NCBI GenBank assembly: GCA_020974905.1
Contig: CP087563.1
Coordinates: 3,596,001-3,660,000, forward strand
Length of the DNA: 64,000 nt
Direction: 5' to 3'
Source: Planctomycetes bacterium syqfu
Lineage (GTDB): Bacteria > Planctomycetota > Phycisphaerae > Phycisphaerales > Phycisphaeraceae
Made by a program: the position numbers and the translations under genes. The notes below the pieces were generated by a model. It ran no database searches, was not told the origin of the DNA, and saw only the letters and a program-made list of their open reading frames with translations. Shown piece by piece: positions 31,901 through 40,988 of the stretch (the stretch's first letter is position 1; each line of letters begins with the position of its first letter).

Positions 31901-32320
31901 GCTATCGGTCAACTGCCCAAAGCCTATATCAGCAGTGATAAATTCCGCATGGAAGCGTATCGCCGTCTGAGTCGTGCACTGTCGATGGATGAATATGATG
32001 CTGTCGTCAAAGACATCACCGATGCCTATGGCAAACCGCCCGCCCCTGCCCAGACCTATATGGACTTAACCGAGTTGCGCCTGGCTGCGACACTGCTGCA
32101 AATTGATGTGCTTAAACTCGAAGGCCCGGACCTGATCTTCAAAACCAAGGCACCGCAGGAAGTATTCAAAGTCTTTGAAGGGGCGCCCGGTCGCGTGAGT
32201 CTGATTGATGAGACCACGGTGTATTACCGCCCGCCATCCAATTATCTCGAACCGGTGTCCACGTTGTTAGCCGTGTTGCGCAAGCTGCTGGTGAGACCTG
32301 CGAGAGATTTGGATTTTTAG
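28946..32320 (+). CDS. mfd: Transcription-repair coupling factor
   Basis: Mfd removes stalled RNA polymerase and recruits UvrA. The 1124 residues show its usual order: a UvrB-like N-terminus with G-I-V-D-I-Y-P at about 192-198, the polymerase-interacting CarD-like domain (G-D-Y-V-V-H-I-D-H-G-I-A), a superfamily 2 translocase with Walker A G-D-V-G-F-G-K-T-E and Walker B I-I-D-E-E-Q-R-F-G-V, S-A-T-P-I-P-R-T-L, then motifs V-S-T-T-I-I-E-S-G-I-D-I-P and Q-L-R-G-R-V-G-R, and the C-terminal TRCF domain. It starts with GTG overlapping the GNAT stop. The length is typical. Confidence 0.97.
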   Translation: MNQSTQHPWLNDLLESSQVKVITRQLASSKVQRFVAHGSQGSSASLVSGAVALQGNRHILMVVGHLDDADNAVEDLELWQQAGHDLAIRRFGALEVLPGESSVSLELLAERLALVHEFSDPATNYAKPMVIVAPVQALMQSVPIPSAIPQMAMTLKVGQELSPGNLATWLTDAGYSRVEGIEQPGEFAVRGGIVDIYPPIGANQDPVRLDYFGDEIDSICMVDPDTMGSGKRLESVQFIGAKLDQLQSDQATTSLWELMPRDTAVVLHEVMELSEQARGYYERLTNPVGIYAPSTVFASLIKFPHVEMNQYSSTSGTETAITLPIASLTPFSENASTAVKELGERSDDPKAKLVIVCPKPAEKDRLIELIEQHIPGSLERLTIEVGYLHRGFTWENDQGQTLILTPHQEIFHRYEVRRTIRRLSGSQAAGSRATDAFLDLTPGDYVVHIDHGIALFRGLRQMVPGSRKTPEGLPQPTKKKKTEKSAPTEEYLTLEFADKALLHVPATQIDMVSKYIGGFEGRPPLSKLGGKRWEKQKEQVEDAVKDMASELLRVQAARQAIPGIRFPEDTKWQKEFEAEFPYQETEDQLTAIHSCKQDMMSPRPMDRLICGDVGFGKTEVAIRAAFKAADAGKQVAVLVPTTVLAEQHERTFRKRMADYPINIECINRFKAGKQAKAIITGLATKSVDIVIGTHRLLSKDIRFADLGLVIIDEEQRFGVEHKNKLLQFRLTADVLTLSATPIPRTLHMSMLGLRDISSLSIPPADRRAIVTEVIAYNEHRIKNAIIREMNRNGQVYYVHNRVHDIQCVADNVKRLVPDARVIIGHGQMAGHELERVMLKFIRKQADVLVSTTIIESGIDIPTANTMIIDQADIFGLAELHQLRGRVGRYKHRAYCYLMLPEDRPVNDKAVKRLRAIEQYAMLGAGFKIAMRDLEIRGAGNLLGAEQSGHIAAVGYDMYCQMLEHATKRLRHERVIEPAKTHLELPAIGQLPKAYISSDKFRMEAYRRLSRALSMDEYDAVVKDITDAYGKPPAPAQTYMDLTELRLAATLLQIDVLKLEGPDLIFKTKAPQEVFKVFEGAPGRVSLIDETTVYYRPPSNYLEPVSTLLAVLRKLLVRPARDLDF

Positions 32321-32432
32321 TTTTCGCTTCATCAAAGCCGTGACCCTCCCGGGTCACGGGTCGTATGTGCAGAACAGGTCAAGGCAACCCGTGCCGCAGG
32401 AGCGACACGGCTTTTGTGGTTCAACGTGAATA

Positions 32433-33890
32433 TCACTGATTGCCAGCAGGTTCGTCAACCGGCACCAACCCCAGTTCGTCTTCGAGCAGATCGTAGAGAT
32501 CAAGCACATCACCGGGACGACCGGCGATAAGGGTGTTCTTGCCGATGAGTTTGGGAATGACGCCGCCGCCGGAGAGTTCGTAGAGTTTGACGTCGCGCTG
32601 GATTTCCTTGGCAATCCACGGGTCCGCAATCGCTTTGTCCAACGCTTCTTCACTACCAAAGAGTTCAATGGCTTTGGTCCGTGCCGTTGCTGCATCGGGG
32701 ACGGTTTCGATGAGCCATGTATCAAAATCAATAAACGTCCCGTAAGTCATTTTGTAAACTGCCGCCTTCAATATTTTTCGTGTACATTGATCGGTATGTA
32801 CAATCTCAGCCTTACGATTTTTCGACTTACAGTCGCATACATCAGACATGTACAATGATGACACAATTTTATCTAAAGCTTCTTCGGAACCTGACAATTC
32901 AACCGCTTTAGCTCGCAAGGTCGTCAAATCAGGAGTTATCTTGCCAAGCCATTCTTGGAACTCATACCACTGTCGGTGCTTCGTTTTGTACACCGCCAAC
33001 GCGAGAATCGCCAGACTGCATGCATCCTGGTGGCGGTCTTCGTTTTTCGACACCAACGGATTACAGTCACTGTTCAACGGCATCGGCAACGCAATAATCG
33101 CCAACTGATCACCGTAGCGTTTGATGGCCTGCTTGAGATTGCCATGCAGAGCGCGGCAGTGCGGGCAGGTGTAATCAAACAGATACATCAAAAATTCTTT
33201 GGCATCGGGTGAACCTAAAACCGGATGCTTATGCGGGTCGATGGCAACGCGGTTACCCATCAGTAAAACCTGGTTTCTGCCAATGCGTATCTGACCATCG
33301 GCTGGTTGCGGTGTATCCGTCGGGGTTACAGCGTCGGACTGTGCAGCAGGTTCGATGGTTTGCACGGTGTGCGTGATTTGCCTGGTGTTGATCTGAATAC
33401 TGAGCATCGCCAGGACAGGCATGATGCCAACCAATGACAGTAAACGCTGGGGTTTGGGGACGGCGATGAGAATCAGAATGCTGCCGATCAAACCAGTGAC
33501 GTGGGCGGTCATGCACCAGATACAGATGGTTTTGAGAATGACCAATTGCAGATATGTAAACCAGACACCCGAGCCGATGATGCTCATGGCACAAACGCCT
33601 GCGATGAGTTTAGCCAGCGTTGTGTTGGGACGTTTGACCAGGTTCAGCGCACCCAGCGTGATGACGTAGATCGCGATGGCTAACGCGGAAGTTGGAATCT
33701 CCCAGACTTTCGACCACTTGCTGGTCAGGACCGTTTCACAGTCAAAGGCCGAGTCCGCGCCGCATCCTGCAAGCTGACCACCGCCGGAGAGCGAATGGTA
33801 AAGCAGGTAGCTGCTGACAGCCAGGGCAATGAGTAACAGGAGACGCGCCCCCCACAACAGGCCGCTTGAGATGGGCTTGTTATCCGACAT
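32433..33890 (-). CDS. VKOR-DsbA fusion with an internal tandem duplication
   Basis: 485 residues. Residues 1-170 form a VKOR-type quinone reductase with about five helices, loop cysteines at 43 and 51, and the active pair C-I-W-C at 123-126. After a linker comes a thioredoxin/DsbA domain with C-P-H-C at 242-245. Such fusions catalyse disulfide formation and pass electrons to quinone. Unusual: the helical insert occurs twice, 290-350 and 370-430, each with A-V-Y-K, a W after E or D, and E-L-S/F-G-S-E-E-A-L-D-K. A cysteine-bearing linker (V-C-D-C-K) joins the copies. The end overlaps the GNAT gene by 11 bases. Confidence 0.88.
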   Translation of the reverse strand: MSDNKPISSGLLWGARLLLLIALAVSSYLLYHSLSGGGQLAGCGADSAFDCETVLTSKWSKVWEIPTSALAIAIYVITLGALNLVKRPNTTLAKLIAGVCAMSIIGSGVWFTYLQLVILKTICIWCMTAHVTGLIGSILILIAVPKPQRLLSLVGIMPVLAMLSIQINTRQITHTVQTIEPAAQSDAVTPTDTPQPADGQIRIGRNQVLLMGNRVAIDPHKHPVLGSPDAKEFLMYLFDYTCPHCRALHGNLKQAIKRYGDQLAIIALPMPLNSDCNPLVSKNEDRHQDACSLAILALAVYKTKHRQWYEFQEWLGKITPDLTTLRAKAVELSGSEEALDKIVSSLYMSDVCDCKSKNRKAEIVHTDQCTRKILKAAVYKMTYGTFIDFDTWLIETVPDAATARTKAIELFGSEEALDKAIADPWIAKEIQRDVKLYELSGGGVIPKLIGKNTLIAGRPGDVLDLYDLLEDELGLVPVDEPAGNQ

Positions 33891-34731
33891 GTTTGAGTAA
33901 CCTCATGTATTTTGGACCGGTGACGAAGCCTGCTTTTTCGTACATCGGGATGGCATAGCATCCAGGCGAACGATCCACGATCACCTGCTGCAATTGCGCC
34001 CGTGCACAATGTTCCAACACGTGGTTAAGCATGGTTATTCCAAGCCGCTTACCCCGCATATCCGGGTCAACATACACCGGGACGAGCACACCGATCTGTC
34101 CCTGCGTATACACACCGCCAAGTGCGACGGGTTTGCGATCCATGCGTCCTAAAAATAGATCAAGTCGCGGTTCATCCAGTCGATTGACCATGACGTCACA
34201 AAGCTGCCTGGTGAGATCAGGATCACCGCCAAAGTCCGTCTGAGCCATGCGAGCGTAGATGGTTTTGACTTCGCGATATGCTGCACGGGCGGGGATGACC
34301 TGCAGGTCGGTGTTCATTTTGTCGTAGGCATTGAACTGTGCCATGACGAGCAGTTGGCGGGTGTCGGCAGCATAGCCGTTTTGGGATGCCAGTTGAAATT
34401 GTGATTCGTCGAGCGAGGCATGTTCACAGTCGATGACCAGTGCATTGAGTTCCTGCTGCTGGAAATGCTCGATGAGATGGGTCAGACTTTCGGGAGTGCC
34501 ATCCCATGAGGCAGCGCGATTGGCCTGGCGGATCAATGGCGCTTCTGGATTGGTAAAGGCGATGGCACCATCCAGTGTCGTTTCTTCGGAGACCATGCGC
34601 GTCATGGCGATGGTCGCCTGCTTGAGCGCGAGGATCAACGAATCATCCGAGGGTCTGTAACTTTGCGGGGCGACGGTGAGTTCCATGAGGGCATTGTAGT
34701 CGCTGTGATGCTCAGCGTCAGATTCATGCAA
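33880..34731 (-). CDS. GNAT family N-acetyltransferase
   Basis: 283 residues. The C-terminal ~140 residues carry a GNAT domain: V-A-L-G-G-V-Y, I-G-V-L-V-P-V-Y-V-D-P-D-M-R-G-K-R-L-G-I-T-M-L as the acetyl-CoA loop, and Y-E-K-A-G-F near the end. The N-terminal half is a second, degenerate GNAT-like unit. An alternative start is the ATG at 34686 (M-E-L-T-V-A-P). The substrate is unknown. It overlaps the VKOR-DsbA start, so the two are probably one transcript. Confidence 0.78.
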   Translation of the reverse strand: MHESDAEHHSDYNALMELTVAPQSYRPSDDSLILALKQATIAMTRMVSEETTLDGAIAFTNPEAPLIRQANRAASWDGTPESLTHLIEHFQQQELNALVIDCEHASLDESQFQLASQNGYAADTRQLLVMAQFNAYDKMNTDLQVIPARAAYREVKTIYARMAQTDFGGDPDLTRQLCDVMVNRLDEPRLDLFLGRMDRKPVALGGVYTQGQIGVLVPVYVDPDMRGKRLGITMLNHVLEHCARAQLQQVIVDRSPGCYAIPMYEKAGFVTGPKYMRLLKHVG

Positions 34732-34758
34732 TCATCAAGTGATCCGACAGCATGGGTA

Positions 34759-35475
34759 TCACGCATCCAGATGACTGAGCACGGGGTCTTTGAATCCCAA
34801 TTGTTCAAAGGCATTTTTTCGCAGCGTGCAACTGTCACAGCATCCGCAGGCACGTCCCTGTTCATCGGGATCATAACAACTATGCGTCAGACCATAATCG
34901 ACACCGAGCTTCGTGCCACGCTCGATGATTTCGGTTTTGGGCAGTTGGATCAGTGGCGTGTGGATGGTGAGTAACTTGCCGTTAACACCAGCCTTGGTTG
35001 CGAGGTTGGCCATCTTCTCAAACGCGTTGATGAACGTCGGGCGACAGTCGGGATAGCCGGAGTAATCCACTGCGTTAACGCCGATGAAAATATCACCACA
35101 GCCTTTGACCTCCGCCAAAGCCAATGCGTAGGAGAGGAAAATGGTGTTGCGTGCAGGCACGTAGGTGACGGGGATATCGTCTTCGACCATCTGCGTTTCG
35201 TCACGGTTTTTGGGTACGTCAATGTCATCGGTCAATGCTGAACCGCCAAAGTCGCGGAGATTGATCTGGATGGTTTGATGGGACGCAACCCCCATCGCAT
35301 CACCGACACGTTTGGCAGCCAGGAGTTCAACATCATGACGCTGACCATAATCAAAACTCAACGCGTGACAGGCAAAGCCCTGATTCATGGCGATGGCAAG
35401 GGTCGTCGCAGAATCAAGTCCGCCTGAGAGCAGAACAATGGCACTGCGCGATGTATTGGAAAAAGAATCACTCAT
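34759..35475 (-). CDS. queC: 7-cyano-7-deazaguanine synthase
   Basis: QueC makes preQ0 from 7-carboxy-7-deazaguanine, ATP and ammonia in queuosine synthesis. The 238 residues contain the PP-loop S-G-G-L-D-S at 17-22, the conserved F-D-Y-G-Q-R-H, then [11 protein letters not shown] and [12 protein letters not shown], and a zinc site C-G-C-C-D-S-C near 210-220. The length is normal. It stands alone; other queuosine genes are not in the window. Confidence 0.97.
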   Translation of the reverse strand: MSDSFSNTSRSAIVLLSGGLDSATTLAIAMNQGFACHALSFDYGQRHDVELLAAKRVGDAMGVASHQTIQINLRDFGGSALTDDIDVPKNRDETQMVEDDIPVTYVPARNTIFLSYALALAEVKGCGDIFIGVNAVDYSGYPDCRPTFINAFEKMANLATKAGVNGKLLTIHTPLIQLPKTEIIERGTKLGVDYGLTHSCYDPDEQGRACGCCDSCTLRKNAFEQLGFKDPVLSHLDA

Positions 35476-35525
35476 GGTGACATGATACGCAAGGAGGGTG
35501 GGATGGTAAATTTCGCGATGAAGTT

Positions 35526-35547
35526 CGCGCTAAACCACAAGCGGTTG
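35526..35547. repeat. Short AAACCGC-type palindrome (copy 3)
   Basis: CGCGCTAAACCACAAGCGGTTG, the reverse-orientation form of the repeat at 28256. Confidence 0.55.
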
Positions 35548-35551
35548 AATG

Positions 35552-37141
35552 TCAGTCTTCAATATCCGGCAGCTTGGGTTGGATCACCACGGTCCTGGCA
35601 ACGATATCGCCCAGTCGCTGACGATAGGCACTGACGATGACCAAGAACGGCAGTGCGTACCAGGCGATGAGGTCCAGCGTTTTGAGCAGGTTCCGCAGAA
35701 TCACCTGCCAGACGTCGGGCGATTGGCCGTCCATGGTGCAGACGGAGATGCCCATGACTTTCTTGCCAATGGTTTGGGCGGTGAAGATTTCACTGAGCGT
35801 GGTATGGGTGATGTAGATGGCAATGGTCACCAAACCGGGCATGAGTTGTTCCCATGTGATGGCAACGCCGGGCCACTGATCGACAAGCTGCTGCATGGTG
35901 ATATCAAAGAGATAACTGCTGATCAGGCCACACGGCGCCAGGTCAATCATCAACGCCAAAAAGCGTTTGGAGATGGCAGCAATTTGATAGCCTTCAGGCA
36001 CGGTGACTTTCGCGGTTGCCGGATCACGACGCCAGACGCTAAAGAGCACGAGCATGCCGATCATCATCGCTGCCAACACGATCCAGCGACCGGGTTGGTT
36101 CAGATCGTTGACCGGATTGCCGACCGTGATGGCGATGGGTTCTTGGAGTTGATCGCCCTGCAAATCCAGTGTCTGCAAGGTGAGTTGGTCATCGGTTGCG
36201 TTCTGCGTGATCAAGCCGACTTTCTCACCCATGGCAAGGAGTGTCCAAACCTTGAGCATCGCTTCTGGAATCTGAAAGCCCCCCAATTCCAACACCTGAT
36301 CACCCACCACCAGATGCAATGCAATGGTCAACTGCTGATCATGGGAATCGACCAACGCTGCAATGTGATGTCCGTTGATATTGAGCCAATGAAGTTTGGC
36401 ATGCATGGGGACAGTGAAATCAAGCTGCTGCGTCTGCCAATGTTCGTCCTGCAACGCAGCCATGACCAGTTGCCCATCCGCAACTCCGACATAGCCGACC
36501 TGACCATTGCTGCCAGTTGCGATGACATGCAGTTGTTGCCAATCCAGCACGACGTCCGGCAAAGGTGATTGGGACCACTTGTTGCGATGCAGCTTCAAAA
36601 GTAAACGCGAATCTTCGGGTGTCTGCTTTTCGTCAACCAGACGTTCAACGGTCATCTTCGGTTCGAGGATGACGTGATACCCATCATCGTTGGCCATCGC
36701 GGAGATGACCTGCCCTTCGACAGGGAGCTTGGGTTGAACCACCATCTTGATCACATCACGAAGCATCGTCCCCGGCGGCGGGTCCTGACGTTGGACACAA
36801 TAAACCTGGGACGTACCCAAGACCACATACAGGTCATTCCCCACCGCTGCCAGACTCGACGGTTGCAGGTCACCGCGAATCTGCGTGATCTGAGCCCACT
36901 GTGATGCCTGATCCCGATCGGTCATGTTCAGGAGAATCTGATACGGGGGCAACTTGGTCTGTTCAGCGTCCTCCGATGCAGACTCTGCTGCGTTTTGCGT
37001 GACAGTCTTCGGCGGGGTCGGCAACAGCAGCCAATGCAATGCATCATCACTGGCAGCAGGGACATGTTGTGGCAGGTCCTGCGCCAACGTGCTCGAAGTC
37101 CAGAGCAGCATGATCAAAATGAAGCCCATCAGTTGTTTCAT
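35552..37141 (-). CDS. RDD family membrane protein with large periplasmic domain
   Basis: 529 residues. A signal peptide (MKQLMGFILIMLLWTSSTLA) is followed by about 340 residues of periplasmic beta-rich sequence with propeller-like W/G repeats, and a membrane helix near 340-360 (R-W-I-V-L-A-A-M-M-I-G-M-L). The C-terminal RDD domain has A-I-S-K-R-F-L-A-L-M-I-D, G-K-K-V-M-G-I-S-V and R-L-G-D-I-V-A-R-T, matching the R-D-D pattern. RDD proteins are often transport or ion-exchange related; no function is known here. Confidence 0.85.
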   Translation of the reverse strand: MKQLMGFILIMLLWTSSTLAQDLPQHVPAASDDALHWLLLPTPPKTVTQNAAESASEDAEQTKLPPYQILLNMTDRDQASQWAQITQIRGDLQPSSLAAVGNDLYVVLGTSQVYCVQRQDPPPGTMLRDVIKMVVQPKLPVEGQVISAMANDDGYHVILEPKMTVERLVDEKQTPEDSRLLLKLHRNKWSQSPLPDVVLDWQQLHVIATGSNGQVGYVGVADGQLVMAALQDEHWQTQQLDFTVPMHAKLHWLNINGHHIAALVDSHDQQLTIALHLVVGDQVLELGGFQIPEAMLKVWTLLAMGEKVGLITQNATDDQLTLQTLDLQGDQLQEPIAITVGNPVNDLNQPGRWIVLAAMMIGMLVLFSVWRRDPATAKVTVPEGYQIAAISKRFLALMIDLAPCGLISSYLFDITMQQLVDQWPGVAITWEQLMPGLVTIAIYITHTTLSEIFTAQTIGKKVMGISVCTMDGQSPDVWQVILRNLLKTLDLIAWYALPFLVIVSAYRQRLGDIVARTVVIQPKLPDIED

Positions 37142-37218
37142 TGCTCAACACGATACGTGATCCGCTTCAGTTCGTCGAGTAAGAAGACGAATGATCGCTG
37201 AGTCTTTACAATGGAGAT

Positions 37219-38403
37219 ATGCAATGGATTTACCTGGACAACAATGCCACGACGCAGCCTGCCGAGTCGGTTGTGAAAACCGTCAACACAGCCAACGAGG
37301 AATATTGGGCCAACCCTTCGAGCGTCCATCGCTTTGGGCAGTTGGTCCGCCAGCAATTGGAATTGGCCCGCGCGTCGGTTGCCAAGCTCATCGGCGCTCG
37401 CCCCCGTGAAATCTGTTTTACCTCCGGCGGGACCGAAGCCAATAATCTCGCACTCAACGGATCGCATGCCAGCGTGCTTTTCACCAGTGATGCCGAACAT
37501 GCTGCTGTGCGTCAACCTGCTGAGAAACTCGCCAAACACGGCTGTCGTGTGGTCACATTGGAACTGGATCACTGTGGCATGGTCACCCCCAAAACATTAA
37601 AAAGTGCTTTGGGAATGCACGTCAAACCCGATGACACCGCCCTGGTGAGTCTGCAATGGGCCAACAATGAAACCGGGATGATCCAGCCGATTGCCGAGTT
37701 GATCAACATCGCGCATGACCACGAATACCGCGTTGCCTTTCACGTCGATGCCACACAGGTCGTTGGCAAGTTGCCCGTGGACGTCCATGCCATCGACGCG
37801 GACATGTTGACGATGGCGGCACACAAATTCCACGGTCCCAAAGGTGTCGGCGCACTCTACATCAAACGCGGTATCCGCCTCGAATCCCAAATCCTCGGCG
37901 GCCCGCAGGAACGCGAACTCCGTGGCGGAACCGAAAACATTCCCGCCATCCTGGGCATGGGACAGGCTGCTGAACTGGCATTGCCCTTTGTCACCAATGC
38001 CCAACTCATCGAGCAATTGGCCAAGCTGCGAAACCGACTTGAAAAAACCATCTGCCAAAGCTGCCCGCAGACAGTCGTCAATCCCTGTGACATGTCAGAA
38101 GCCGGTGAACATAAGCGACTGTGGAACACCACCAATCTCGGCTTCCCCAAACTCGAAGCCGAAGCCATCCTGTTGATGCTCTCAGAAAAAGGCATCTGTG
38201 CGTCCGCCGGTGCCGCCTGTTCCAGTGGCTCGCTCGAACCCTCCCCGGTGTTACTGGCCATGGGCGTCGCCCCGGAAGTGGCACACGGTTCCGTGCGATT
38301 CAGTTTGAGTCGATACACCACCCAAGAGCAAATCGAACAAGCCTGCCAGGTCATACCCCAAGTCATCACCAAACTCCGCAAGGTTTCGGAGCATGTGATT
38401 TAA
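37219..38403 (+). CDS. Cysteine desulfurase (NifS/IscS family)
   Basis: A PLP enzyme that takes sulfur from cysteine for Fe-S clusters or tRNA thiolation. The 394 residues show Y-L-D-N-N-A-T-T near the start, F-T-S-G-G-T-E-A-N-N, N-N-E-T-G, the D-A-T-Q aspartate, the PLP lysine in A-A-H-K-F-H-G-P-K-G, and the catalytic cysteine in S-A-G-A-A-C-S-S-G-S-L-E-P-S-P. The short Cys loop is typical of group I enzymes. GGAGAT precedes the ATG. The closest paralogue (IscS or NifS) cannot be told, and no scaffold gene is near. Confidence 0.93.
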   Translation: MQWIYLDNNATTQPAESVVKTVNTANEEYWANPSSVHRFGQLVRQQLELARASVAKLIGARPREICFTSGGTEANNLALNGSHASVLFTSDAEHAAVRQPAEKLAKHGCRVVTLELDHCGMVTPKTLKSALGMHVKPDDTALVSLQWANNETGMIQPIAELINIAHDHEYRVAFHVDATQVVGKLPVDVHAIDADMLTMAAHKFHGPKGVGALYIKRGIRLESQILGGPQERELRGGTENIPAILGMGQAAELALPFVTNAQLIEQLAKLRNRLEKTICQSCPQTVVNPCDMSEAGEHKRLWNTTNLGFPKLEAEAILLMLSEKGICASAGAACSSGSLEPSPVLLAMGVAPEVAHGSVRFSLSRYTTQEQIEQACQVIPQVITKLRKVSEHVI

Positions 38404-38518
38404 GTGGTATTGCACCAGCAGTCCTATCACATCGCCGAGTCATTTTGACTCGGTTGTCTTCGTTGAATCATCGAGTTGAACCAACCCGGTTAAGATGACC
38501 GGGCGATATGTCAGCTCC

Positions 38519-38546
38519 TTGTCGACTCGGATCGCTCTGCTACACT
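38519..38546 (+). promoter_or_regulatory. Promoter candidate for hemL
   Basis: TTGTCG (38519-38524), a 16-base spacer, and TACACT (38541-38546), ending 9 bases before the ATG at 38556. That would leave an almost leaderless transcript, which lowers confidence. Confidence 0.3.
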
Positions 38547-38555
38547 GATAGGTCT

Positions 38556-39875
38556 ATGGCAAAAACACCTTCTTCATCGCGTACCAAACTCTCTGCTGAA
38601 GCATTCACTCAAGCGTGCAAGGTCATGCCCGGCGGGGTCAGTTCGCCCGTCCGTGCGTACAAGAGCGTGGGCTGTGAGCCGATCTTTGCCAAGTCAGGCA
38701 GCGGGTGCATGGTCACTGATCTTGATGAGAACCAATACATCGATTACGTCGGCAGCTACGGACCGCTGATCCTGGGACACTGTCCTGAACCGGTCGTTGC
38801 TGCAATGACCAAAGCTGCACGCAAGGGTTCGAGCTTTGGCATGCCCACCGAGGCCGAGACCAAGTTAGCCAACATGGTCATTGATGCACTTGCCGGGATG
38901 GAGCAGGTCCGCTTTGTGAACTCGGGGACCGAAGCAACGATGTCGGCAATCCGTCTTGCACGTGCTGCAACCGAGAAACCAGCAATCATCAAATGCACCG
39001 GCTGCTACCACGGGCACTCCGACGGTCTGCTGGTCGAAGCCGGCAGCGGTGCGTTGACATTGGGGCATCCTTCAAGTCCGGGTGTGCCCAGCGCGATTAC
39101 GGATAACACGTTGCTTTTGCCGTTCAATGATCTGGATGCAGCCAAACAACTCTTCGAAGCCAAAGCCGATCAAATCGCGGGCATCATTCTCGAACCCATC
39201 GCTGGCAACATGGGCACCATCCCCCCTGCCCCCGGATACCTCGAAGGCTTGCGCGAACTCTGCGACAAGCACAACGCGATTCTGATTTTCGACGAAGTGA
39301 TGACCGGCTTCCGTGTGCATCGTGGTTGCGCTCAATCGCTTTACGGCATCACCCCCGACTTAACGTGCCTGGGTAAAGTCATCGGCGGCGGTATGCCTTG
39401 CGCGGCATACGGCGGTAAGGCAGAACTGATGCAGTTCATGGCACCGGCAGGCCCCGTCTATCAGGCTGGCACACTCTCCGGTAACCCCTTAGCCATGGCA
39501 GCAGGCATCGCCACACTCACCGAAGTGCTTGATCCCAAGAACGAAGTTTATGAGCGTCTCGAAGCCCTGTCGGCCAAGTTGCAGGTGGGTTTGGGTGAAG
39601 CCGCCTGGGAAGCGAACGTGCCGGTGACGGTGCAGCGTGTGGGCTCGATGATCACCTGCTTCTTCACAGAGCAGGAGAACACACCGGTGACGTGTTACGA
39701 CGATGTTGCCAAGTGTGACACGGAAAAATTCGCCAAGTTCTTCCGCGCGATGCTCGACGAAGGCGTGTTGCTTCCACCCAGTCAGTTTGAGACCTGGTTC
39801 GTGAGTTTCGCCCATGACGAAGCGGCGATTGATAAGACGATCAATGCTGCGGGGAAGGCGTTTACTGCTTTGTAA
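38556..39875 (+). CDS. hemL: Glutamate-1-semialdehyde 2,1-aminomutase
   Basis: HemL makes 5-aminolevulinate for haem by the C5 route. From the ATG at 38556 the product has 439 residues: P-G-G-V-S-S-P-V-R-A, Y-I-D-Y-V-G-S-Y-G-P-L-I-L-G-H, V-N-S-G-T-E-A-T-M-S-A, Y-H-G-H-S-D-G, F-D-E-V-M-T-G-F-R, and the PLP lysine in C-L-G-K-V-I-G-G-G-M-P, with A-A-Y-G-G-K after it. The upstream frame from 38508 adds 16 unlikely residues. The length is normal. Confidence 0.96.
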   Translation: MAKTPSSSRTKLSAEAFTQACKVMPGGVSSPVRAYKSVGCEPIFAKSGSGCMVTDLDENQYIDYVGSYGPLILGHCPEPVVAAMTKAARKGSSFGMPTEAETKLANMVIDALAGMEQVRFVNSGTEATMSAIRLARAATEKPAIIKCTGCYHGHSDGLLVEAGSGALTLGHPSSPGVPSAITDNTLLLPFNDLDAAKQLFEAKADQIAGIILEPIAGNMGTIPPAPGYLEGLRELCDKHNAILIFDEVMTGFRVHRGCAQSLYGITPDLTCLGKVIGGGMPCAAYGGKAELMQFMAPAGPVYQAGTLSGNPLAMAAGIATLTEVLDPKNEVYERLEALSAKLQVGLGEAAWEANVPVTVQRVGSMITCFFTEQENTPVTCYDDVAKCDTEKFAKFFRAMLDEGVLLPPSQFETWFVSFAHDEAAIDKTINAAGKAFTAL

Positions 39876-39900
39876 AATTACTTATTAAAAGGGGGACGCA

Positions 39901-40299
39901 ATGGGTAGCGCCTATTACGTGGTATTGGAACAACCAAAGCTTGATATCGACATTACACTCGACGGCAAAGCACTGGCAAAATCGTCTCGTTCCTTATCTC
40001 GCATCTGCAAACAACTCGGTCTTTGCGAGTTGGAACACTTTGTCAGCAGTAATCCTCAAGATTTAGAAAACATGCTTGATGATTTGGATGTCGATATGGA
40101 ATTACCAATGCCAGAAGAGCAATGGTTCATGCCGGAAGAAGGCCTGAAGTGGCTTTCACGTATCATGGATCATTTATCAAAGCAGTCGGAAACAACAGAT
40201 TTACCCCAAGCTCTCCTGTCTGACCTTCAAACAATGCAGTCCATCCTGCACAAAGCACAGGCAGCAGACACCCGTTGGCATCTAGCAGTTGATTTTTGA
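39901..40299 (+). CDS. Hypothetical protein
   Basis: A 132-residue acidic soluble protein with the start MGSAYYVVLEQPKLDIDITL and mostly helical content after residue 30. AAAAGGGGG precedes the ATG by about 5 bases. It lies 25 bases after hemL and just before the zinc-ribbon gene, so it may belong to the same transcript. No family is recognised. Confidence 0.6.
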   Translation: MGSAYYVVLEQPKLDIDITLDGKALAKSSRSLSRICKQLGLCELEHFVSSNPQDLENMLDDLDVDMELPMPEEQWFMPEEGLKWLSRIMDHLSKQSETTDLPQALLSDLQTMQSILHKAQAADTRWHLAVDF

Positions 40300-40310
40300 A
40301 ATCCAACACG

Positions 40311-40736
40311 ATGAAACTTCATCGAAATCCATCCCGTGCCGTAAACAAGGCGATTGAACAATTCAAGCGTCAGGAAATCACGCGCAAGGAATTGATCAAA
40401 GTTCTGAAACATTATCCAGATCACCCGATTGGTGATCTGGTGCCTGAATATCATCGAGAAGAGCAACAAAAGTTAATTGCCAACGGCAAGATTCCCAACG
40501 GCGCGATCATTGCCAATCTGGATAAACAGGAACCCAACGGTTCGTATGACTGCAAGGCGTACTACGTCGATGAAACATTCCGATGCGTTGATTGTGGCAT
40601 TGAGCACACGTGGACCGCAGAACAGCAGCAACACTGGTTTGAAGTCGTCAAAGGTAGCATCTACACGCAAATCACACGATGTCGGGATTGTGATCGAACC
40701 CACAAAAAAGAGAAACAAGCTCAACAGAACAAATAA
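40311..40736 (+). CDS. Probable zinc-ribbon protein (zf-trcl type)
   Basis: 141 residues from the ATG at 40311. The C-terminal third has F-R-C-V-D-C-G-I-E-H-T-W-T-A-E-Q-Q followed by R-C-R-D-C-D-R-T, two C-x-x-C pairs in the zf-trcl spacing seen in small bacterial zinc-ribbon proteins. The N-terminal part is helical and basic. A TTG at 40296 would overlap the previous stop and is less likely. The target is unknown. Confidence 0.72.
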   Translation: MKLHRNPSRAVNKAIEQFKRQEITRKELIKVLKHYPDHPIGDLVPEYHREEQQKLIANGKIPNGAIIANLDKQEPNGSYDCKAYYVDETFRCVDCGIEHTWTAEQQQHWFEVVKGSIYTQITRCRDCDRTHKKEKQAQQNK

Positions 40737-40744
40737 GACATGTC

Positions 40745-40950
40745 TCACGCCCGCTTCGCTCAAGACGCAAAGAAAACAGGAACTCAAAAACCATCTCTGT
40801 CTTGCTTGGCGACTTTGCGGCTTGAGCGAAGCGAGTGTGAGCGATTGCCTTGCTCTCTTAACTCTGAGTTCTCTGTGATCTCTGTGGTAAAAACTGCCTT
40901 GCTGTCTTTTATCTGTGTTTATCTGTGTGTATCTGTGGTTAAATTGTCTT
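40745..40950. repeat. CTCACGC/CACAGAT intergenic repeat, compound copy
   Basis: Contains CTCACGCCCGCTTCGCTCAA facing CTTGAGCGAAGCGAGTGTGA (about 40825-40845), then ATCTGTG and CTCTGTG units up to 40940. It shares the CGCTTCGCTCAAGACGCAAAG block with the copy at 25780. Confidence 0.65.
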
Positions 40951-40988
40951 GAAACAGTGCGCTAACACAGACCCAATTCACCCCCGGT

